This document shows, in pieces, positions 14,544-20,057 of a DNA stretch of 20,057 nucleotides (position 1 is the first letter of the stretch; the number at the start of each line of letters is the position of its first letter). The translations under genes were made by a program, and so were the position numbers. The DNA lies in NCBI GenBank assembly GCA_023434145.1, contig JAEYTI010000246.1, forward strand, positions 1 to 20,057, in the 5' to 3' direction. The stretch is from Chloroflexota bacterium. GTDB taxonomy: Bacteria; Chloroflexota; Anaerolineae; Anaerolineales; Anaerolineaceae. Under the pieces are notes generated by a model. It did no database searches. It was not told where the DNA came from and saw only the letters and a program-made list of their open reading frames with translations.

Positions 14544-15219
14544 CCCCCTTCAACATCTCCCGATACACCTCCAGCGGATCGCCCTCATACGGCGTGTAGC
14601 TGCGCAGAATCGCGTTCTCCTCGTCAAAATCAATCTCCCCAACCGCCGGGTTGGTGACTCTGCTTCCATCGGGCAGTACGAATGTGGCGGAGCCTTCCAC
14701 CTTCAGATCTTCCCAGCCGCGCCGGGAGTCGTCGATCACCTGCTGCTTGTAGCGCCCCGAATCCCATCCGGCGCGGAACCGGTCCAAGTCGAGCGAGGTG
14801 ACCACTGCCACCTCTTCCGCCACCGCCATGATCTCGTGCCGCAGCGACAGGTTGCGGTTGAGCGAGAAGTAAGCGTGGCGCAGGCGCCAGCTCATCTCGA
14901 GGGCCGCCTCACTGCTCTGCGCCTGGGCACAGTTCAGCGCCTCATAGGCAGGCCAATAGGTGATCGGCCATTCCCAATCCGGCTTGTCCCACAGCTTCCA
15001 GGGCAGTTCCGGCTCAATGCGCTGAAACAGCGAGTATTCCGCCCGGTATAGCGGCTTAGGATATGGCTGGCGGTTCACATACTCCAGCGGCAGCGAGCGC
15101 CATGCGATCTGCACCTGCCCGGCAAGCTCCTGCCACACCTGCCGCAGCCGGTAAACGGTCAGGTAAGCATATGGGCATTCCATACTGCTGTAGATTTCTA
15201 CGAAAGGTTGTGATTTCAT
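14539..15219 (-). CDS. DsbA-like thioredoxin-fold protein (FrnE/HCCA isomerase type)
   Basis: 226 residues. The N-terminus VEIYSSMECPYAYL matches the DsbA family, where a beta strand leads to the active-site turn. The usual CxxC is C-P-Y-A here (Cys15 and Ala18), so only one cysteine remains and dithiol oxidase activity is unlikely. A helical insert (about 65-170) and the late block VEGSATFVLPDGSRVTNPAVG (with the family's cis-Pro loop region replaced by SAT-F) fit the FrnE / 2-hydroxychromene-2-carboxylate isomerase branch, some of which use a single Cys and glutathione. There is no signal peptide, so it is cytoplasmic. GAGAGA precedes ATG 15219. Substrate unknown. Confidence 0.8.
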   Translation of the reverse strand: MKSQPFVEIYSSMECPYAYLTVYRLRQVWQELAGQVQIAWRSLPLEYVNRQPYPKPLYRAEYSLFQRIEPELPWKLWDKPDWEWPITYWPAYEALNCAQAQSSEAALEMSWRLRHAYFSLNRNLSLRHEIMAVAEEVAVVTSLDLDRFRAGWDSGRYKQQVIDDSRRGWEDLKVEGSATFVLPDGSRVTNPAVGEIDFDEENAILRSYTPYEGDPLEVYREMLKGV

Positions 15220-15301
15220 CGGGATCTCTCTTTCTCCCCTGGTTTCATTCTAGCACGAAAACCGCGCGCGGATTCCGCATCTCGCCGCTGCCTGCCTCCG
15301 G

Positions 15302-15307
15302 TATAAT
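15302..15307 (+). promoter_or_regulatory. -10 box for the membrane-EEP gene
   Basis: Perfect TATAAT at 15302-15307, 32 bases before the ATG at 15340. The predicted start near 15314 leaves a short leader with a weak GAAGG at 15323-15327. No convincing -35. The region is divergent from the DsbA-like gene. Confidence 0.5.
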
Positions 15308-15339
15308 TTCCATACGTCATACGAAGGGAACCCCGCTGC

Positions 15340-17412
15340 ATGAACAATCCGCTACAAGCGCAAGATCCCGACTTTTCGGAGGCAAGTGGTTTGCAAGAAA
15401 CCAAAGACACGCGTTGGACAAGCGACCTGCCATCGGTTGCTTTCTTTGCCTTTTTTCTCCTCATCTTCCTGCAGTTGCTCTCTGACCTGATCGAGACGAC
15501 CTACGTCTTCGGCCTGCTGGGGACGAGCATCCCGCCTGAAGTGGTCAGCGTGCTGTTCTTGCTCGCGCCGCTGCTGCTGATCTTGCTGCCCCGCGCGATG
15601 GACAGCCGCACCTTCGCCGCCGTGAGCGCGATATTCGCCTTGCTGTGCCGGGCAGCGTCGGTGATGCTGCCAACAGCCGGGAAGATGCTGCTCTCGGGCC
15701 TGGGCGCGGGGCTGATGCTGCTGTTTTTCGCCGCCCTGCTGTGGCAGCACCGCGGGCGCAGCGTGATTCTGCGCATGGCGCTGGGGATGGCCTTTGCCTC
15801 GCTGGTGCTGATCCTGCTCCGTGCTGTATCCTTCGGCACCGACCGCACCACGATCCCCGGTAACTACAGCACCGTCTTCGGGTTGGTGATCCTCGCGGGG
15901 GTCGGTGTGGTGGAATGGCAGCGCAATTTCCTCGGGCCAAAATCGTTGGACCGGGAACAAGCCGAAACGAACGCCCGCCCGCTCACTGTGCCCCGCGCCA
16001 TGGGGCTGGGCATCGGCATCTTTAGCACGCTGACCCTGCTGTACTTTGGCCTCTCTGCCCCGGCGGTCATCGCCCGCTGGACCGAAGCCAGTTACCCGGC
16101 CATTGCCCTGCTGTTGGGGCTGTTCGCGGCGCTGTGGGTTGGGCTTTGGGCGCTGCTGCCGAAGTTCCGCGCCCGCATGACAAGGCCCCGCGCGCTGGAG
16201 CTGTGGAACGGCTTTTTCCTGATCGCCCTGGCGATGCTGCTGTTCACCACCACGGTTAATCTCCCCGCCGACCCGGCTGCCTATCCGCTGGCTGCGCCGG
16301 TGACGGGGCCGTTTACCTTGCTGGCCCTCTTTTTTGTGCTGGCGCTGCACCCGGTGATCTTCGTTGACTTTGCCCTGCTGGCCCAGGCGCTGATCGACGG
16401 CCTGGCGCAGACTCCGAGGCCGCGTTTGGCCGCCATCGCCGTCTCTGCCGGGTCGCTGTGGCTGCTGCTGATCTCCTTTGCCCACGTTTTTACCACCGTC
16501 TATGATTACATCCCCGTCATTGGCCCGCTGTTCCGCGACCGCTTCTGGCTGGTTTACACAATCGCCGGGCTGGGGATGGTGCTGCCGCTGCTGCTCACCC
16601 GTCCCCGGCAGATGCACGCTGCGGAGGATACGCTCTTCCGCCCGCGCTTGCTGCCTGTGTACAGCGGGATCTTGTTTGCCGGGGCAACCGCCCTGGTACT
16701 GCTGACCAATGCCAACCCGCCCGCCGCCCCCGTGGATTCTCCATCCCTGCGCGTGCTGACCTATAACATTCAGCAGGGTTACACCGCCGCAGGCCAAAAG
16801 GGCTTTCACGACCAGGCAGTGCTTATCTACGATCTTTCGCCGGATATCATCGGCTTGCAGGAGTCTGACACGGCCCGCATCGCGGGGGGCAATGCCGACG
16901 TAGTGCGCTATTTCGCCGACCAGTTCGACTACCACTCCTACTACGGCCCATCGACGGTCACCGGCACATTTGGCATCGCCTTGCTCTCCCGCTACCCGAT
17001 CGAGAACCCGCAGACCTTCTTCCTATACTCCGAAGGCGAGCAGACCGCCGCGATCGTGGCAACCATCCGCGCGGGCGGCACGCCGTACACCGTGCTGGTG
17101 ACCCATCTGGGAAATGACGGCCCGTTGATCCAGCAGCAGCAGGTGCTGGAGATTTTGGAAGGCAGAGAGAACGTGATCGCCATGGGCGATTTCAACTTCC
17201 GACCGGGCTCCGAGCAGTACGCACTCACCACCGCGCAGTATGAGGATGCCTGGGAGGTCGCCAACGTGCAGGAGCAGGAGACGCCCGCGTTGAACCCGGG
17301 GCGCAAAATCGACCACATCTTCATCACCCCGGAGATGCCAGTTGTGCGTGGATACTTCATCGCCCCCGGCCCATCGGATCACCCTGGCCTGCTCATAGAG
17401 ATAGGAAAATAA
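15340..17412 (+). CDS. Polytopic membrane protein fused to an EEP (endonuclease/exonuclease/phosphatase) domain
   Basis: 690 residues. The first 455 or so contain about eleven hydrophobic helices; a DNase I-like EEP domain fills about 468-690. All key EEP residues are visible: Asn476 (TYNIQQGY), Glu508 (GLQES), His589 (THLGND), Asp617 and Asn619 (GDFN), and Asp680/His681 (SDH). EEP enzymes cleave phosphodiesters or phosphomonoesters, so this is probably a membrane-bound phosphohydrolase acting on a lipid or surface molecule. The plan, many TM helices plus C-terminal EEP with TYNIQQG and IIGLQESDT, resembles eukaryotic CWH43, which remodels GPI lipids; I judge this from memory of the family. 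The gene stands alone, with a -10 box before it and a terminator overlapping its stop. Confidence 0.85.
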   Translation: MNNPLQAQDPDFSEASGLQETKDTRWTSDLPSVAFFAFFLLIFLQLLSDLIETTYVFGLLGTSIPPEVVSVLFLLAPLLLILLPRAMDSRTFAAVSAIFALLCRAASVMLPTAGKMLLSGLGAGLMLLFFAALLWQHRGRSVILRMALGMAFASLVLILLRAVSFGTDRTTIPGNYSTVFGLVILAGVGVVEWQRNFLGPKSLDREQAETNARPLTVPRAMGLGIGIFSTLTLLYFGLSAPAVIARWTEASYPAIALLLGLFAALWVGLWALLPKFRARMTRPRALELWNGFFLIALAMLLFTTTVNLPADPAAYPLAAPVTGPFTLLALFFVLALHPVIFVDFALLAQALIDGLAQTPRPRLAAIAVSAGSLWLLLISFAHVFTTVYDYIPVIGPLFRDRFWLVYTIAGLGMVLPLLLTRPRQMHAAEDTLFRPRLLPVYSGILFAGATALVLLTNANPPAAPVDSPSLRVLTYNIQQGYTAAGQKGFHDQAVLIYDLSPDIIGLQESDTARIAGGNADVVRYFADQFDYHSYYGPSTVTGTFGIALLSRYPIENPQTFFLYSEGEQTAAIVATIRAGGTPYTVLVTHLGNDGPLIQQQQVLEILEGRENVIAMGDFNFRPGSEQYALTTAQYEDAWEVANVQEQETPALNPGRKIDHIFITPEMPVVRGYFIAPGPSDHPGLLIEIGK

Positions 17413-17455
17413 ACAACAACAGGGCCGGCTCCGCCGGCCCTGTTGTTGTTTATTT
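17407..17455 (+). terminator. Strong rho-independent terminator
   Basis: A perfect stem of 23 pairs (17407-17429 with 17433-17455) around the loop TCC, GC-rich in the middle (GGGCCGGC), followed by TCTTCTTCT. Its left arm contains the TAA stop of the EEP gene (17410-17412). The stem is symmetrical with A-rich and T-rich outer parts, so it could work in both directions. The remainder of the gap to 17695 holds a copy of the TTCAACCGCCAGGCAA repeat (near 17517) and a -10 box. Confidence 0.88.
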
Positions 17456-17655
17456 CTTCTTCTCTACGCTGCCTGCCGAACAGAACTCCGCCGGGGTATG
17501 GACGAGGTGTGCCACCTTCAACCGCCAGGCAAAGCTGTGGCAGCCGAATAAATTAGACAAATGGTACTTCATCCCTACCTAAAACTGTAAAGTACCCAAT
17601 GAACAGAAACGCATCTCTATCAACGGCGCCAGACCTCGCTTTTCCCATTACAGCA

Positions 17656-17661
17656 TATAAT
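17656..17661 (+). promoter_or_regulatory. -10 box of the YdjM-like / ADP-ribosylglycohydrolase operon
   Basis: Perfect TATAAT at 17656-17661, 34 bases before the ATG at 17696. GAGG at 17685-17688 lies seven bases before that ATG. No good -35 hexamer at normal spacing. Confidence 0.5.
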
Positions 17662-17695
17662 GGGTATGTTGTTAATTTCCCTCTGAGGCGATATT

Positions 17696-18214
17696 ATGTC
17701 AGGAATCGGCCATTTTGCTGCCGGGTTTGCCGCCCGGCCCTCCGCGCCGCAGGTTCCGCTGCTGGTGCTCCTTGCTGCCAGCGAGACCAACGAGATCGTA
17801 TACTTCTTAGCCACCGCGGTAGGGCTTGAAGAGTCCGCGCAAATGAGCATCAGCTTCACCGAGGGCGTCCGCTATGCGAGTTCAACGGTCAACCCCTGGT
17901 CGCACGGGCTGTTTATGTCGGTCATCTGGTCTCTGCTGGCGGCGGGGCTGGCTTACCTCTTCTTCAAAGACCGCCGGGCCGGGGCAGTGGTAGGAGCGGT
18001 TGCGTTCAGCCACTGGCTGCTCGACTTTCTCATGCACGCCAACCTGCCGCTGTTCTTTGAGGGCTCGCCCCTGCTCGGGCTGGGATTGGAAAATACCGGC
18101 CCCGGCTTTATCTTTATGACGGTGCTGGATCTGGTGCTACTCGGCGGGGCAATCGCCTATTACGTTTTGAACCGTAAGAAACAACGCGCCGCAGCGAACC
18201 AGGAGATGGCATAA
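17696..18214 (+). CDS. YdjM/DUF457-like membrane-bound metal-dependent hydrolase family protein
   Basis: 172 residues with about four TM helices (near 18-40, 72-90, 96-115, 137-157). The histidines expected of the YdjM-like (PF04307) family are at the right spacing: His6 (GHFAAG), His70 (SHGLF), and SHWLLDFLMH with His106, Asp110 and His114. In typical members a 'PDxD' motif follows helix 1; here the equivalent stretch is AASETNE, so that part of the metal site may differ. Relatives are poorly characterised inner-membrane proteins with putative hydrolase activity. The stop TAA shares one base with the ATG of the next gene (TAATG), so the two are translationally coupled. Confidence 0.75.
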   Translation: MSGIGHFAAGFAARPSAPQVPLLVLLAASETNEIVYFLATAVGLEESAQMSISFTEGVRYASSTVNPWSHGLFMSVIWSLLAAGLAYLFFKDRRAGAVVGAVAFSHWLLDFLMHANLPLFFEGSPLLGLGLENTGPGFIFMTVLDLVLLGGAIAYYVLNRKKQRAAANQEMA

Positions 18215-20057
18215 TGCAGCTCAGCTATGACCAGTATCTCGACCAGGTTTTGGGTGGGTGGATCGGCAAATCGATGGGCGGGGCGATCGGTGCGCGCTTT
18301 GAAGGCCACAAAGGCTGGATCGAGCTGCGCGCGGACGAGATGTTCCCAGATGCGATGCCCCCCAACGACGACCTCGACTTGCAAGTGCTGTGGCTGAAGG
18401 TGCTCGAAGAGAAAGGCCCTGCCCTCACCTCGGATGACCTGGCAGAGGCGTGGCTGGAGGGCTGCTGGTATCCCTTCAACGAGTACGGCATCTTCCGCCG
18501 CAACTGGCGGTTGGGCATCCACCCGCCGTACAGCGGGCGCTTCACCAACCAGTTCTGGGAGACCGGCGAGGGCTGCCCGATCCGCGCCGAGATTTGGGGC
18601 TATGCTTTCCCCGGCGCGCCAGACCTCGCCGCAAAGTTTGCGTACATGGATGGAACGCTCGACCACACCGAGCAGTCGGTGGGGGCGGAGCAAATGCTGG
18701 CGGCGATGGCCTCGATGGCCTTCTTCGTGCCAGATGTGCGCCGCCTGGCCAGTATGTTCCGCCACTACCTGCCCGCCGGAACGCGCATCGAACGCCTGAC
18801 CTCCGCAGCTTTCACCGCCTATGACGAAGGCCTTTCGCTGCGCGACGCCCGCGACCGGCTGATGGCGCTGGCGGGCGTGCCTGAGGCCTGTGACGCGCAG
18901 ATCAATATCCCCTTCACCTTCCTGGGGCTGCTGTACGGCGGCAACGACCTGGAAAAGGTCATGCTCTCCGCGCTGGCCTGCGGATACGACACCGACTGCA
19001 CGGTTGCCTCCGCTGCCGCGCTGGTCGGGCAGATCTTGGGCGCAAAGCGCATTCCCGAAGCGCTCAAAGCTCCGGTCGGAGATGAATTGGTGATGGGCAT
19101 CCAATATCGCCGCCCAGAGATGACACTCACCGCCCTGGCGCGTGACACCGCCCGCATGGGCGTGCTGCTGGCAGATGCCTGCCACACAGGCGTGCAGATC
19201 ACCGGCGCGCCGCGCATACAACCGCTGCCCGAGACTGCGAAGTCCCCCGCCACAATGCTGCGCGTCGATTACGCCGATCTGCCCGCCGCCGCGCCGGGTG
19301 ATGTGGTAACGGTCACCGTACGGGTGAAGGGACAAATGCCGGAGAAGGCAGCGCTATCCGTCGATCCGCCGGATGGCTGGGCCGCAATTCCCGCTCAAGT
19401 AGACTTGATCTATGCAAAGCGCGAAGTTACATTCACCCTCGCTGCCGACACGCATCCCGAGCAGTGGCCCATGCAGAACCGTTTCCGGGTCACCCTGAGT
19501 GATCAGCCGCCGGTAACGGCCACGTTTGGCATCGCTGGGGCCGGGCTGTGGAAGCTGCTGGGGGTCTACTACGACGCCGTGCCGGACGAAAACAACCCCA
19601 CACAGAAGCGCCGCCGCTTCAACCAGCACTTTGTTGCGCTGGATCGGCCCTACCTGCCGGAACCGGACGTGGATGCAGGCGCGCTCTACGCGGCGTGGTC
19701 GCGCAAGCTGGGCCAACCCGCGCTCATCCCCTCCTACGAGCATGAGGTAGACCCGGGCAAATTGATCGGCTTGCAGGGCCCCTACTGCGCGTATCTTACC
19801 CGCACCATCCTCTCGCCGGAACAGCGAGACGTGTACTTCGTGATCGGCAACAACGACGCTTACCGCCTCTACCTCAACGGCGAACTGCTGGCCGAGGTAG
19901 ATGAGACGGTCTGGTGGGCGCCGTTCAACAACGTCCACGCGGTGACGCTGCGGGAAGGCGAGAATCATCTGCTGCTGAAGCTGCTCAAGCGCGGCGACGA
20001 TCTGCGCTTTACCCTTGGCATGCGCCACAACACTGGCCACCCCGGCGGGTTCAACTG
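18214..20057 (+). CDS. ADP-ribosylglycohydrolase-family protein with C-terminal beta domains (runs off the window)
   Basis: Open from ATG 18214 through the window end, at least 614 residues, no stop seen. AGGAG at 18201-18205 is eight bases upstream. Residues 1 to about 290 are an ADP-ribosylglycohydrolase (DraG/crystallin J1) fold: GGWIGKSMGGAIGARFEG (14-31), the first metal loop as NDDLD (51-55, in place of the usual TDDT), and the second as GYDTDCT (Asp259, Asp261). From about 345 there is a beta-sandwich like NEW3 (SVDPPDGWAAIP), and about 560-610 looks like a carbohydrate-binding or PA14-type sandwich (VYFVIGNNDAYRLYLNGELL). Such fusions often occur with sugar or nucleoside catabolism, so an N- or O-glycoside is as likely a substrate as ADP-ribosyl-protein. 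Long minus-strand frames here are shadows. Confidence 0.88.
   Translation, partial: MQLSYDQYLDQVLGGWIGKSMGGAIGARFEGHKGWIELRADEMFPDAMPPNDDLDLQVLWLKVLEEKGPALTSDDLAEAWLEGCWYPFNEYGIFRRNWRLGIHPPYSGRFTNQFWETGEGCPIRAEIWGYAFPGAPDLAAKFAYMDGTLDHTEQSVGAEQMLAAMASMAFFVPDVRRLASMFRHYLPAGTRIERLTSAAFTAYDEGLSLRDARDRLMALAGVPEACDAQINIPFTFLGLLYGGNDLEKVMLSALACGYDTDCTVASAAALVGQILGAKRIPEALKAPVGDELVMGIQYRRPEMTLTALARDTARMGVLLADACHTGVQITGAPRIQPLPETAKSPATMLRVDYADLPAAAPGDVVTVTVRVKGQMPEKAALSVDPPDGWAAIPAQVDLIYAKREVTFTLAADTHPEQWPMQNRFRVTLSDQPPVTATFGIAGAGLWKLLGVYYDAVPDENNPTQKRRRFNQHFVALDRPYLPEPDVDAGALYAAWSRKLGQPALIPSYEHEVDPGKLIGLQGPYCAYLTRTILSPEQRDVYFVIGNNDAYRLYLNGELLAEVDETVWWAPFNNVHAVTLREGENHLLLKLLKRGDDLRFTLGMRHNTGHPGGFN

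Noticed and set aside
15352..16935. Minus-strand frame of 527 codons
   Set aside because: Opposite the membrane part of the EEP gene. Its Gln/Arg/Gly-rich composition is the antisense of Leu/Ala-rich TM codons.
18160..19335. Long minus-strand frame of 391 codons
   Set aside because: It lies opposite the ADP-ribosylglycohydrolase gene, has no ribosome site and encodes a low-complexity Gly/Arg/His/Gln-rich chain typical of a shadow frame in GC-rich DNA. The same holds for 19354-20040 (-).

Overview
The window looks like ordinary chromosomal DNA from a GC-rich bacterium. The gene mix best fits Chloroflexota (Anaerolineae-like): a lipoprotein-type HlyD subunit in an FtsX-type ABC exporter, a DgoD-like enolase-superfamily enzyme, a multi-TM/EEP fusion protein, ADP-ribosylglycohydrolase-fold proteins with extra beta domains, and many palindromic intergenic elements. 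That placement is inferred from gene content only. There is no rRNA, tRNA, CRISPR array, transposase or phage gene that I can see.

Layout. 1-4373 (+): the tail of an AT-rich membrane protein, then an ABC export cassette (FtsX-like permease, MacB/LolD-type ATPase, lipoprotein membrane-fusion subunit), closely followed by a DUF1697 gene. Two palindromic elements (1359-1497, 2236-2528) sit between the exporter genes. 4393-4674 is a nested foldback element. 4789-7897: a HAD-IIIA phosphatase-like gene (+), a LURP-one-related gene (-), a class I methyltransferase (+) and a galactonate-dehydratase-like gene (-), arranged as two tail-to-tail overlapping pairs. 7898-8867: a gene-poor stretch with a near-perfect 33-bp-arm hairpin, a small minus-strand gene with its own terminator, and the promoter of the next gene. 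8868-11444: FtsK/SpoIIIE DNA translocase. 11476-13284: a Nudix hydrolase (-) and an MFS transporter (+) that diverge; the MFS transcript looks leaderless. 13288-13920: an AT-richer unknown gene whose last codons lie inside a 294-bp foldback element. 14242-15219 (-): a small CxxC zinc protein and a DsbA-like thioredoxin-fold protein. 15340-17412 (+): a polytopic membrane protein fused to an endonuclease/exonuclease/phosphatase (EEP) domain, closed by a strong terminator. 17696 to the window end (+): a YdjM-like membrane protein whose stop codon overlaps the start of a long ADP-ribosylglycohydrolase-family gene that runs off the window.

Working together. The ABC genes should form one tripartite exporter. 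The 17696-18214 and 18214-20057+ genes are translationally coupled. The rest are mostly single-gene units. I found no clear defence or mobile system. The most interesting items are the membrane-EEP fusion, whose plan resembles eukaryotic CWH43, the family of foldback repeats (one supplies the end of a coding sequence), and the coupled membrane-hydrolase/ADP-ribosylglycohydrolase pair.
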